In this document: in pieces, positions 1 through 8,551 of the stretch
How the letters are laid out: each line of letters begins with the position of its first letter
How positions within the stretch are numbered: position 1 is the first letter of the stretch
DNA from: JBBQVZ01 sp038211015
Lineage (GTDB): Bacteria; Actinomycetota; UBA4738; HRBIN12
Assembly (NCBI GenBank): GCA_038211015.1
Contig: JBBQVZ010000008.1
Location: forward strand, 1-47,429
Direction: 5' to 3'
DNA: 47,429 bases
Translations under genes and position numbers: made by a program
Notes under the pieces: model-generated
Told to the model about the DNA's origin: nothing
Database searches by the model: none
What the model saw: only the letters and a program-made list of their open reading frames with translations

Positions 1-657
1 ATGAAGCCGTCCCCGCCGACGCACGAGGATGCTTCGGTCAGCTGGTCCGCGATCGTCGACGGGTTCCGGTTCCTGAAGGGCAAGCGGACGATCCAGTCGG
101 TGTTCGCGGCCGATCTCATCGCGATGACCTTCGGGTTCCCCATGGCGCTGTTCCCGGCCATCGCGGAGAAGCTCGGGGCCGGGTCGGGTGCCGGCGTCCT
201 CGGCCTCCTGTACGCGGCGCCGGCGCTCGGGTCGTTCCTGGCGACCACGTTCTCCGGCCGGGCCAAGCACGTCCGGCGGCAGGGTCGCGCGATCATGATC
301 GCCGTGGTCGTCTGGGGCGCGGCCATCGTGGCGTTCGGGCTCTCGAACACGCTCTGGCTCTCGCTCGCGATGCTCACGATCGCGGGAGCCGGAGACATGG
401 TGAGCGGCATCTACCGGATGACGATCCTGCAGACGGCGGTCGACGACTCGATGCGCGGGCGACTCGACGGGATCGGGATGGCCGTGTGGGCGACCGGGCC
501 GTCGCTCGGCGAACTGGAATCGGGTGTGGTCGCCTCGATCTGGAGCGTGCCGGTGAGCGTGGTGTCGGGCGGTCTCCTCACCATCGTCGGCGTGGGAGTG
601 CTCCGGCTGCTCGTGCCGGCGTTCGCCCATTACGACGCGCGGGATCCGACGGCCTGA
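1..657 (+). CDS. MFS transporter, C-terminal half (cut by window edge)
   Basis: The 218 residues visible correspond to the second six-helix half of a major facilitator superfamily exporter, closest in character to the enterobactin-exporter-like (MFS_3) group. There are about six hydrophobic segments, with a basic loop (GRAKHVRRQGR, about residues 86-96) between helices. Full members are about 400-430 residues, so the ATG at base 1 is probably an internal methionine and the true start lies outside the window. The substrate cannot be told. The gene is convergent with the minus-strand cassette that follows, and 135 bp of apparently empty sequence separate them. Confidence 0.8.
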   Translation: MKPSPPTHEDASVSWSAIVDGFRFLKGKRTIQSVFAADLIAMTFGFPMALFPAIAEKLGAGSGAGVLGLLYAAPALGSFLATTFSGRAKHVRRQGRAIMIAVVVWGAAIVAFGLSNTLWLSLAMLTIAGAGDMVSGIYRMTILQTAVDDSMRGRLDGIGMAVWATGPSLGELESGVVASIWSVPVSVVSGGLLTIVGVGVLRLLVPAFAHYDARDPTA

Positions 658-792
658 AGGAAAGGCCCGAGCTCGCCGATTGACCCCAGGCCCTCATCGC
701 CCGGATCTTCACGATCTCACGCGTCGATCAGGTGGTCCTCCTGCTGGTTGTCGCCGACATGGTGTTCAAGCCTGGCGCGTAGGTTCGGGCAT

Positions 793-2793
793 TCAGACGA
801 CGTTGATTTCGCGGAGGATGCGGAGCGCGTCCTCTGCAACGGCTCTCATCCGATCGACGGGAAAGTGCGAGAAGTCGACCTGACGGTCTACTCCGTGTGT
901 CTTGAGGATCTTGTCGACATCGACGATGTGAAAGCCGAGTTCGCGGGACAACTCATCCAAGGCGATATTGAAGCGCCTTCGACGAGTTGCGACCTCGATA
1001 TTTCGATCGGAGTAGTCATACGTGTTGTCGAACGGCGCGATCTCGAGCGAGTTGAGTACCAGGACGGATGTCTGCGAGTCTTGCTGTATCAGGGGGATCA
1101 AGCGTCGGTAGTTCTGAGTGAACTCTTCCACTGAGATCCGGCCAACGCGCTCGAAGTGCTCAGTGAACCATCCCACGAAAGACAGATCCTGCAGAGCAGC
1201 CTCGACTCTGTTGAGCCACGCGATGCCGGGGTCCACCAGATATCCAGCTTCGCGATGACGATAGGCCGTTCGGGTGAGGTCCGGCAAGACGCTAAGGACC
1301 ACCACCGTCTTGGGGAATGTTGTTCGACCTCCGGGGAGATCTTCCACCGTAAAGCTGGGTTCGAAGAGCGTGGGTTGGAAGTGGCTTCGGGGTAGCCCGA
1401 GCTTCGTGCTGACCTCCTCTGCGAAGGCCTCGGGCACCCCGGCGTATGTCTGCAGCAGTATGTCGGATCGAGCTCCTGATACGCCGTGCCCGCTGAAATG
1501 GATGCACAGGGATCCCTCAAGTTGGTCGATCACCATCGGGGCCAGCGTGAACAGGGAGGGGACGTCGCACGCACCTCGTAGATAGATCCCACGGATCGGA
1601 GCTTCCGCCCCTCTACGTAGCAAGACGGTATGCGTTCCTCGAAACGAGACCCAGCCCCTTCCCTTCTCGGTGACGACCTTGGGAGTGATGTTTCTGTAGA
1701 GCCGCCGGAGCTCGCGCCGCGCGAACTCGCGCGGCGCGAGCTTGCGACGTCGGCTGCTTGGAGCTGGCCCTTTCTCGACTACCGGGTCAGTTGTTGGCAC
1801 TGCAACGCGGAAGGGACCCAGTTCGAGTTCGAGTCCATCTATCGGTGTCGCTGAATCGCCGCTAAGGATCGCGATGACCTCACCAGGCTGCACTCTCTGG
1901 CCGTCCGATCGGAGCACCTTCCTGAGTACGGCACCATCGCTAGCGACGAGCAAGCGGACTTGATCAAACTTCCGCCATCCGATCTGAACTCGGTCGATGA
2001 TCGGTCCAACCAACGACCCGCGCTGCTTGATCGACGCAAGGACCACGGCGTTGGTCAGTTGCCGTCTGACCCGAAGGCCATTCAAACGCACCTCACAAAG
2101 TACGTCGCCGTCGACGACAACGTCCCCTTCGGATTTCAGCCACCGTTCGACAGACATGTCCGCGACCGGTCCCATGAACGGAACGCGGACACCCATGAGA
2201 GGGCGCCCCGCATAGCCGAGTTCGCCGAGGATCGATGAGAGGGCGGCCCGCAGTACGTCATTGATCTGGGGTACGTATCCAAAGGCGCCCGCTACCTTGA
2301 CGGGAAGCCGTGATTCCGCCACGAGACGATCGGCGTCGAGAACACCCAGGCCTGTCGCGTTCGAGGCCTCCATGATTGCAAGATCCAGCCGCCTGATCCG
2401 GAGGTCGAGTGGCTCACTCTCGCGGCCCAACCCCCCGGTGTCTGGTCCGGACAAGAGTGTGGAGGCGTTGAGCACCACGACAGAAGCTTGGTGCTGCTCC
2501 CTGACGGTGCGGGTCAGTTGGATCAACGCCTCTCGAGACTCTCGGCTCGGATCCGCCAGCTCCGCGGTCGCCGATGTAAGGAGGACATCGAAGGGGTCAG
2601 TGGCGCCATTCGAACGGAGGCTTCCCAGGGTATTCGTCCAACCTTGTTGTGGAAGCTGAAAGAGCTCAACGTGCGTATCAGTCGATAGGCTGGCGGCGAG
2701 GCCTCGATCTGGATCCGCGCCGTTCTCTTCGCCGACGAGAAGTTCGCGCAGGTCGGGTGATCCAACGAACGCGATTCGAAGCGTTCCCCCCAT
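793..2793 (-). CDS. SGNH-like / lipoyl-like mosaic protein, pyrrole-type cassette
   Basis: A 666-residue protein of unusual build. Residues 1-190 look like an SGNH-hydrolase-type alpha/beta fold (IAFVGSPD near the start, VVVLNAS at 105-111). Residues about 198-262 resemble a biotinyl/lipoyl barrel (FMGPVADMSVERWLKSEGD), but the lysine that would carry the cofactor is absent. A second half-barrel-like stretch follows at 284-312. The C-terminal third is again SGNH-like, with SVLVLNSLEIAPFDN and a late DFSHFP motif that could supply Asp and His. No signal peptide is seen, so it is probably cytoplasmic. It starts 4 bp after the carrier-protein stop, behind a good ribosome site (AAGGAAGAGG). Context suggests a role in handling or transferring the carrier-bound acyl group. 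That role is inference, and the exact family is not recognised. Confidence 0.7.
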   Translation of the reverse strand: MGGTLRIAFVGSPDLRELLVGEENGADPDRGLAASLSTDTHVELFQLPQQGWTNTLGSLRSNGATDPFDVLLTSATAELADPSRESREALIQLTRTVREQHQASVVVLNASTLLSGPDTGGLGRESEPLDLRIRRLDLAIMEASNATGLGVLDADRLVAESRLPVKVAGAFGYVPQINDVLRAALSSILGELGYAGRPLMGVRVPFMGPVADMSVERWLKSEGDVVVDGDVLCEVRLNGLRVRRQLTNAVVLASIKQRGSLVGPIIDRVQIGWRKFDQVRLLVASDGAVLRKVLRSDGQRVQPGEVIAILSGDSATPIDGLELELGPFRVAVPTTDPVVEKGPAPSSRRRKLAPREFARRELRRLYRNITPKVVTEKGRGWVSFRGTHTVLLRRGAEAPIRGIYLRGACDVPSLFTLAPMVIDQLEGSLCIHFSGHGVSGARSDILLQTYAGVPEAFAEEVSTKLGLPRSHFQPTLFEPSFTVEDLPGGRTTFPKTVVVLSVLPDLTRTAYRHREAGYLVDPGIAWLNRVEAALQDLSFVGWFTEHFERVGRISVEEFTQNYRRLIPLIQQDSQTSVLVLNSLEIAPFDNTYDYSDRNIEVATRRRRFNIALDELSRELGFHIVDVDKILKTHGVDRQVDFSHFPVDRMRAVAEDALRILREINVV
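1711..1740. repeat. Perfect inverted repeat inside coding sequence, 14-bp arms
   Basis: Bases 1711-1724 are the exact reverse complement of 1727-1740, with a 2-bp spacer. It encodes about residues 352-361 of the SGNH-like protein (PREFARRELR), at the junction between the lipoyl-like region and the C-terminal domain. A hairpin this stable is unusual in a gene body. Arg-rich codon use in a linker may be the simple cause. Confidence 0.85.
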
Positions 2794-2797
2794 GTGG

Positions 2798-3055
2798 TTA
2801 GCCTCTTCCTTCGACCTTTCCGTCCACGAGTGTCGCGATCGCTTCTAGCGACTTGAAATTTCTAGGGATGACTTCATCCGCGTCGAACTCGATGGAGTAG
2901 CGCTCACTCAGGAACTCGACGAGAACCATGAGACTCAGAGAATCGAGGACGCCCTCCTCGAGAAGGTCCCTCGAGCCGTCCAGCTCATCCGGATCGATGG
3001 GCTGGTTTGAGTGGTTGATGAGGAAGTCCCGAACGACCGCGATCGTGTCCGCCAT
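2798..3055 (-). CDS. Stand-alone acyl/peptidyl carrier protein
   Basis: An 85-residue four-helix carrier protein. The phosphopantetheine attachment site is Ser39 in the motif GVLDSLSL, the canonical D-S-L at the start of helix 2. Length and charge fit a type II carrier domain. It lies between the adenylation enzyme and the SGNH-like protein, so it most likely receives the aminoacyl group activated by the ligase and presents it to the acyl-CoA-dehydrogenase-like enzyme, as PltL does in pyoluteorin synthesis. A phosphopantetheinyl transferase is not visible in the window and must be supplied elsewhere. Confidence 0.9.
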   Translation of the reverse strand: MADTIAVVRDFLINHSNQPIDPDELDGSRDLLEEGVLDSLSLMVLVEFLSERYSIEFDADEVIPRNFKSLEAIATLVDGKVEGRG

Positions 3056-3123
3056 GTCCTCTCCCGAACTCGATTTCGACGGGCGAGCAACCCTACCGTG
3101 TGTTTGCCATGCTCGGGAAGCGA

Positions 3124-4704
3124 CTAGTCACCGGCGAGCCGTAACTTCTTCGTGCTTTCTATCAGCAGGGGGCGATCGATCTTCCCCGTTGACGTCTTGG
3201 GTAGCTGCCCCACGATCCGGATCGACGTCGGCACCATGTAGCCGGGAAGGCGGCCGGCGACGTGGCGTCTTACGTCGCGCTCGGTCACATCGACACCATC
3301 TCGAGCCGTCACCCACGCCACGAGCACGCACCCCCATTCGTCGTGCGGCACGGAGACGACGACTGACTCATCCAGTCCGGGGTGCGTGGAGAGAGCCGAT
3401 TCGACTTCCCCGAGCTCGATCCGATACCCGCGGCTCTTGACCTGGTGATCGCGCCGGCCGAGGAAATGGAAGTTGCCGTCGGGTTGCAGCTTCACGAGAT
3501 CTCCGGTGCGGAACACGAGGTCGGGGGGATACGACAGGGGATCGGGAACGAGAACCTCCGCGGACTTGGCTGGCTGTCCCCAATACCCCTTCATCACCGT
3601 GGCTCCCCGTACGTATAGCTCTCCCTCTTGCCCGACCCCAGCTGCTTGTCCATCGGCAGCCACCGCGAAGACCTCGGTGTTGGAGCACGCTCGGCCGATG
3701 GGGATGCTCTGGTCGTCCGGCGGTAGTTGTTCAACCTTGTAGTTGGTGCACACGTTGGTCTCGGTGGGGCCGTAGAGGTTCCACAGTTCCGCGTGTGGGA
3801 TCCGCTCACGAAGCTGTCGAAGCGCCGGGGTGGGATACACCTCGCCGGCAAAGACCACCGTGCGAAGCGAGGCAAGGGATCCCGGCTTCGCGGCCTTGGT
3901 GAGCAGTCGAAGCGCCGACGGGACCGAGTACCAGACCGTGACCTGCTCCTGATCGATGATATCCGCGAGCGCCGCACCGAAGAAGGCCTCTCGTTCAGGG
4001 ATGAGAACGACCGTTGAGCCGCCGAACGCCGCCAGGTATAGGTCGAACACCGACAGATCGAAGTGAATCGGTGCGTGGTTCGCGAAGCGATCATCGGACG
4101 TAACGCCGATGGTCTCAGCGCACCACTCAACGAACGTAAGGGCGTTCCGATGAGTCAGCATCACGCCCTTCGGGGTGCCCGTCGAACCCGAGGTGTAGAG
4201 GATGTACGCCAGGTCGATGTCGAGGACGGGCACCTCCGGGTCGGTCGCTCGTGAATCAGTGACCACGTCAACGTATCGCGTCGGGTCACACCCGAGATGG
4301 CCAGCCGCCTCCTCATCTCCCACTAGTACGAGGAGCTTCGGTGACGTCTCCAATTCAGGAACGACCTTCGCGGCGAGGTCCGGCGTGGTGAGCATGGCCG
4401 CGATCGCGCAGTCGTTGGCCACGAGCGCGACGCGCGAGACGGGTGCTTTCGGGTCGAGCGGGACATACGCAGCGCCGGCCTTGAGGACGCCGTAGATGCC
4501 GGCGATCGCCTCGACGCGTTTGGTCATGTACACCGCCACGCGGTCACCGCGCTCGACGCCGGCGGCGATCAGCGCCTGGGCGATGGCGTTCGAGGCAGCG
4601 TTCAGTTCACCGTAGTTAAGTGTGCGCCCGGCACAGCGAACGGCTTCGTGGCTAGGGTCCCGCCCAGCGGACCGCTGCATCAACTCGTGCAGAAGGTACG
4701 CCAT
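3124..4704 (-). CDS. Stand-alone amino acid adenylation enzyme (prolyl-carrier ligase-like)
   Basis: A 526-residue ANL-superfamily ligase that would activate an amino acid as its adenylate and load it on the adjacent carrier protein. Core motifs are present: YTSGSTGTPKG (170-180), FDLSVFDLY (215-223), NLYGPTE (309-315), TGD (400-402), GRRDHQVKSRGYRIE (416-430) and the catalytic Lys508 in PKTSTGK. Reading the specificity pocket by eye against PheA gives D216, L217, F220, Y259, V284, A286, L310, V318, C319, K508. This is close to what I recall for the free-standing prolyl ligases PltF and RedM, but the alignment was not computed. A strong ribosome site (AGGAGGAGCG) precedes the ATG. D-alanine or another amino acid remains possible. 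Confidence 0.9.
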   Translation of the reverse strand: MAYLLHELMQRSAGRDPSHEAVRCAGRTLNYGELNAASNAIAQALIAAGVERGDRVAVYMTKRVEAIAGIYGVLKAGAAYVPLDPKAPVSRVALVANDCAIAAMLTTPDLAAKVVPELETSPKLLVLVGDEEAAGHLGCDPTRYVDVVTDSRATDPEVPVLDIDLAYILYTSGSTGTPKGVMLTHRNALTFVEWCAETIGVTSDDRFANHAPIHFDLSVFDLYLAAFGGSTVVLIPEREAFFGAALADIIDQEQVTVWYSVPSALRLLTKAAKPGSLASLRTVVFAGEVYPTPALRQLRERIPHAELWNLYGPTETNVCTNYKVEQLPPDDQSIPIGRACSNTEVFAVAADGQAAGVGQEGELYVRGATVMKGYWGQPAKSAEVLVPDPLSYPPDLVFRTGDLVKLQPDGNFHFLGRRDHQVKSRGYRIELGEVESALSTHPGLDESVVVSVPHDEWGCVLVAWVTARDGVDVTERDVRRHVAGRLPGYMVPTSIRIVGQLPKTSTGKIDRPLLIESTKKLRLAGD

Positions 4705-4712
4705 CGCTCCTC

Positions 4713-5906
4713 CTACAGTCCGAGGCTCCGGGCGATGATGCGCTTCTGGATCTCCGTGGTCCCCGAGTAGATCTTTCCGCCGATCGAATCGCGGAGACTT
4801 CGCTCGATCTCTTGCTCGGTCATGTATCCGTATCCGCCGTGGATCTGGACGGCGTCGAGATGTGTCCTAACGCTTGCTTCACCCACGAACGCCTTCGCGA
4901 CCGCGGCCTCTGGGAGTGCGTCATTCCCCTGGTCCATCAACCAGCCAACCCGAAGGACGAGGGCGCGCGAGGCGTCCACCGCGATCTTCATGTCGGCGAT
5001 CTTGTCGGCCACCGATTCGTACTTGGCGATCGGCTTACCGAACTGCCTTCGTTGGCGCGCGTAGTCGATGCATCGTTCCATCGTCCGACGCATCAGACCG
5101 ACCTGGCTGGCCATGATGCATGCGCGTTCCCATCGCATGGAGGCAGTGAAGATCTCGCCTCCTTGTCCAGGCTTCCCAAGCATCGCGGCGTCGGGGACGA
5201 AACAGTCGTCGACGATGACTTCAGACATGGGTGAGGTTCGCAGGCCCATCTTGTCGAGCGGTTCGCCGAGTGTGAGGCCTCTCATGCCGGCCTCGAGGAG
5301 GAACGCCGAGATACCGTAGGGGCCGATGCCCTGGGTGGTGCGGGCGAACAGCAACACGAGGTCGGCGATCGGGGCGTTCGTGATGAACATCTTCCGACCG
5401 TCCAGCACGAAGCCTCCGTCCACCGGCTTCCCCGACGTGGTGAGCGAGAACACGTCGGAGCCCGCGTCGGGCTCGGTGATCGCATGACATCCGATCAGCT
5501 GTCCGCTACAAAGCCCCGGCAGCCACCGCTGCTTCTGCTTCTCGTTCCCGAAGAGCGACAATGGCACGACACTTGTCCACATATGCGCGTTGATCGAGAA
5601 GACGAGCCCGGCATCCGTGCACCCATAGCCGAGAGCCTCGAGAGCGAGCATCGTGGTCACAACGTCCGCCTCGCCACCTCCGTAGGACTCGGGTGCCGGC
5701 AATCCCGGGATGCCGAATGTTCCACAGCGATCCCAGCTCTGACGAGAGAAGATCTCGTCACGGTCGCGGTCGCGAACGTCATCGGGGAGCGTCTTTGCGA
5801 ACTGAACGACAGACTCGTAGAACTTCGCCTGCTCGGGCGAGATCCACTCGATGGTCGGCGAGCCGTTCTTCATCCGGACACCGTACGCCAGAGATGCCGT
5901 GCTCAT
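4713..5906 (-). CDS. Acyl-CoA dehydrogenase-like flavoenzyme (prolyl-carrier oxidase-like)
   Basis: A 397-residue FAD-dependent acyl-CoA dehydrogenase fold, from the N-terminal helical domain through CHAITEPDAGSD (140-151) to the C-terminal IQKRIIARSLGL. The usual short/medium-chain base position reads IYSGTTEI, with Ser381 in place of Glu. Glu260 in MRWERACI sits where isovaleryl-CoA dehydrogenase has its base, and as I recall prolyl-carrier oxidases such as AnaB also use this position. This supports oxidation of a carrier-bound amino acid rather than a fatty acyl-CoA. The start at 5906 is chosen because it overlaps the upstream stop as ATGA. It lies 8 bp upstream of the ligase start, so the genes are almost certainly co-transcribed. 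Confidence 0.9.
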   Translation of the reverse strand: MSTASLAYGVRMKNGSPTIEWISPEQAKFYESVVQFAKTLPDDVRDRDRDEIFSRQSWDRCGTFGIPGLPAPESYGGGEADVVTTMLALEALGYGCTDAGLVFSINAHMWTSVVPLSLFGNEKQKQRWLPGLCSGQLIGCHAITEPDAGSDVFSLTTSGKPVDGGFVLDGRKMFITNAPIADLVLLFARTTQGIGPYGISAFLLEAGMRGLTLGEPLDKMGLRTSPMSEVIVDDCFVPDAAMLGKPGQGGEIFTASMRWERACIMASQVGLMRRTMERCIDYARQRRQFGKPIAKYESVADKIADMKIAVDASRALVLRVGWLMDQGNDALPEAAVAKAFVGEASVRTHLDAVQIHGGYGYMTEQEIERSLRDSIGGKIYSGTTEIQKRIIARSLGL

Positions 5907-7018
5907 CGAGCGTCCCGCGGCAGCTCCACCGTGCCGCCGAAGAGGCGTGGGCGCATCGGGCGGGCGCCCGAACGATCGGAGGACCATGGGGCGGGAGGCG
6001 CGCTCGTGAGGTTCGCCAGAGCGAGCAGCACCATGTCGTAGTTGACACGCCACCCGGCGAAATCGCGCCACGCCTGGTCCCTGTCCGCCTTGAGCGGCAC
6101 GCCCGCCTCTTCCAAGGAGGCGACCGCCTCGTCCCACTCCGACCGCGTGACGGAGATCGGGTCGTTCGGCTGCGGGTCGGGGTTGTGCGCGAAGTTGTAG
6201 AAGTCCGCGATCCGTCGCAGGCAGAGATATCCGGCGCGCAGGCAGAACTCCGCCTGGACGTCGCGTTCGACGTCGACGGTCGAGACGGCGAGCGCCGCGC
6301 CGTCGAGCACGGCGCCCGCGGCCGTGACCCAGTGGTGGTCCGGCTGCGGGGATCGGAAGAAGGCGACGGCGGGCAGCGACGTGTGGGTCTCCTCGACGTC
6401 GACGAACCAGCGCTCCCACTCCAGCCATACCCCGTTCAGGTGCTCCATGCGTTGCAGCGCCCAGAATCGCCAGATCAGCGTTGGGCCCGACGGCGGTGAG
6501 CCCGCCCGGATCTCGAGCGCGGTCACGCCCAGCTCGCGTCGCGAGAACGCCGCGTAGATGCTCGGGAGGTACGTGATCAGGAGCGCCAACAGGAACAATC
6601 CGATGCCGGCCTCGATGAACGCGAGCGAGACACCCGGCAGGGAACCGGGGCGGGTGAGGCCGAGGGTGAGCAGCGCGGATCCGCTCTCGACGAACGCGGT
6701 CCGCATCGACAGGTCCTCGACGCCCCAGAACATGAGGGTGAAGCCCGCGAGCGTCAGGGTCAGCCAGGTGACGAGCGTGGCGACCAGGCCGAGCGGGGAG
6801 TACCACGCCAGCCGCCGGTCTCGCTTCGAGAGAGGCAACGACGGACGGGCGAGCACCCGGAACAGGTGCTGCACGTTCAGGAAGACCCAGCGGGTGACGA
6901 TCGACACCGTGGCGCGCGGGAGCACGACCGTCTTGATCGCCGAAGCGAGCGCGACGACGACGAGCGATGCGCCGAACGCGACCGCGACGATCCGCAGCAC
7001 CATGTCCACGCGGTTCAT
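5903..7018 (-). CDS. Polytopic membrane protein, ion-channel-like N-terminus
   Basis: A 371-residue protein with about four hydrophobic segments in the first 175 residues (near 8-28, 70-95, 105-120 and 125-150) and a soluble C-terminal half. The stretch SGSALLTLGLTRPG between the later helices resembles the pore loop of two-helix ion channels, but no canonical TVGYG filter is present. The soluble half contains many Trp and Arg residues and matches nothing I recognise. It is the first gene of the minus-strand cassette, overlaps the dehydrogenase as ATGA, and diverges from the secreted propeller gene at 7061. Transport of the cassette product is possible but unproven. Confidence 0.65.
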   Translation of the reverse strand: MNRVDMVLRIVAVAFGASLVVVALASAIKTVVLPRATVSIVTRWVFLNVQHLFRVLARPSLPLSKRDRRLAWYSPLGLVATLVTWLTLTLAGFTLMFWGVEDLSMRTAFVESGSALLTLGLTRPGSLPGVSLAFIEAGIGLFLLALLITYLPSIYAAFSRRELGVTALEIRAGSPPSGPTLIWRFWALQRMEHLNGVWLEWERWFVDVEETHTSLPAVAFFRSPQPDHHWVTAAGAVLDGAALAVSTVDVERDVQAEFCLRAGYLCLRRIADFYNFAHNPDPQPNDPISVTRSEWDEAVASLEEAGVPLKADRDQAWRDFAGWRVNYDMVLLALANLTSAPPAPWSSDRSGARPMRPRLFGGTVELPRDAR

Positions 7019-7060
7019 CCTGCCAGAAGGACCGGAGATCGCGTGGGTACACTCGCACGC

Positions 7061-8533
7061 ATGTTGAAACGCGCCCTCGTCTTCGGGATCGGTCTCGCGT
7101 TGCTGGGATCGCAGGCCGTTGATGCCTCACCCGGCCGCTTGGCGACCGTCACGCTCAACGTCAACATCACGCGGCTCGGCGGGAACCAGTCGGAAGCGGC
7201 GATCGCGATCGACCCGACCGATCCCAACCACGTCGTGGAGTTCTCCAACCGTGAGCACGGTGTGGGGATGGTCCTGGCGAACAGCGTGGACGGCGGCGTG
7301 ACGTGGGAGACATCGTTCTTCGCCCGCGACGATCGGTTCGGACGGGCGTGCTGCGACCCCACGCTGTCGTGGGACGCGTACGGCAACCTCTTCATGGCGT
7401 GGCTCGACCTCGAGGACGCCGGCGCCATCCCGGTGGCGATCAGCACCGACGGTGGGCAGACGTTCGAGCCGCTCAAAGTGCTGCGTCCCGGTCCTCCCAA
7501 GGGGCGCGAAGAGGTCGACATCATGGACGGACGTCACGACGATGAGGAGGACGAGGGGGAGAAGCCAGGGGGCGGCGAGAAGGAGCGGGAGCCGAGTCCG
7601 AAGGGCTCCTCCGTCGATCAGCCGACGATCGTCGCCGGTGAAGGCGCGGTCTGGCTGACCTGGAACAACGACGGGATCATGCAGGCGGCCGGGGCGCCCG
7701 TGACAGGCCTGGGCCAGGTCGGGAAGTTCTCCAAGCGGCAGGACATCGCCAAGAGCCGGAACTGCAGCTTCGGTGATATCGCCATCGGACCCCTCGGCCA
7801 GGTGTTCGAGGTGTGCACCAAGGACAAGAAGGGGACGAACCCGAAGGTGGCGACCATCCGCGCCGCGACCGACCCCGACGGCCTGGGACCGCTCGGTTTC
7901 ACCGTCGCGAAGGCGATCGGGACGACGAACGTGCAGCAGTTCGACGCGATCCCGCCGCAGCGGTCCCGCACGGTCGACGCCGAGACGGGGCTGGCGTGGG
8001 ACACGAACGAGACCAGCGCGCACCTCGGCCGCCTGTACCTGGTGTGGACGGACGAGAAACCGAACGAGAGCGACGACACGGACGTGTGGCTGCGCTCTTC
8101 GGATGACGCCGGCGTGACGTGGAGCGCACCCGTCCGCGTGAACGACGTGACGTTGAACGCGCAGTTCATGCCGCGGATCGCGCTCGATCCCACGACCGGG
8201 AACCTGGCGATCGGCTGGCACGACGCCCGCAACGATCTGGGGGACGGCGGCACGGGAGACACCGACGGCAAGGTGAACACCGACGCGATGTACTACGTCA
8301 CGTTCAGTACGGACGGGGGAGCGACGTTCGTCCCGGCGGTGGCGGCGAGTGCCGGCGTGTCGAATGCCAAGGCCGCCCAGAACGGCATCGACTTCGGTGA
8401 CTACAGCGGCCTGGCGTTCTACGGCGGCATCGCGATGCCCGCGTGGTCGGACAACTCGAGCAGCACGGGTGACAACCCCGGTGGGGCGCTCAAGACATTC
8501 GACATCTACACCGCGCGAGTGGGTCTGGTCTGA
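7061..8533 (+). CDS. Secreted Asp-box (BNR) beta-propeller protein, sialidase-like
   Basis: A 490-residue protein with a signal peptide (KRALVFGIGLALLGSQAVDA). It carries Asp-box repeats typical of six-bladed sialidase-type propellers: SVDGGVTW, STDGGQTF, SSDDAGVTW and STDGGATF. The sialidase Arg triad could not be confirmed, so binding or glycan hydrolysis are both possible. A Glu/Asp/Lys-rich insertion (about residues 150-185, DDEEDEGEKPGGGEKE) interrupts the propeller. The start at ATG 7061 is chosen because the signal peptide begins there. Upstream codons in the same frame are Arg/Asp-rich antisense of the divergent gene. Confidence 0.8.
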   Translation: MLKRALVFGIGLALLGSQAVDASPGRLATVTLNVNITRLGGNQSEAAIAIDPTDPNHVVEFSNREHGVGMVLANSVDGGVTWETSFFARDDRFGRACCDPTLSWDAYGNLFMAWLDLEDAGAIPVAISTDGGQTFEPLKVLRPGPPKGREEVDIMDGRHDDEEDEGEKPGGGEKEREPSPKGSSVDQPTIVAGEGAVWLTWNNDGIMQAAGAPVTGLGQVGKFSKRQDIAKSRNCSFGDIAIGPLGQVFEVCTKDKKGTNPKVATIRAATDPDGLGPLGFTVAKAIGTTNVQQFDAIPPQRSRTVDAETGLAWDTNETSAHLGRLYLVWTDEKPNESDDTDVWLRSSDDAGVTWSAPVRVNDVTLNAQFMPRIALDPTTGNLAIGWHDARNDLGDGGTGDTDGKVNTDAMYYVTFSTDGGATFVPAVAASAGVSNAKAAQNGIDFGDYSGLAFYGGIAMPAWSDNSSSTGDNPGGALKTFDIYTARVGLV

Positions 8534-8551
8534 ATCGGACCAAGACGGCGA

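Noticed and set aside
6866..7060. Extension of the propeller protein upstream of 7061
   Set aside because: These codons are antisense of the divergent gene, and a normal signal peptide begins at 7061.
5907..7130. A long N-terminal extension of the dehydrogenase
   Set aside because: The frame upstream of 5906 is Arg/His-rich antisense of the membrane protein gene at 5903-7018. The ATGA overlap supports the start at 5906.
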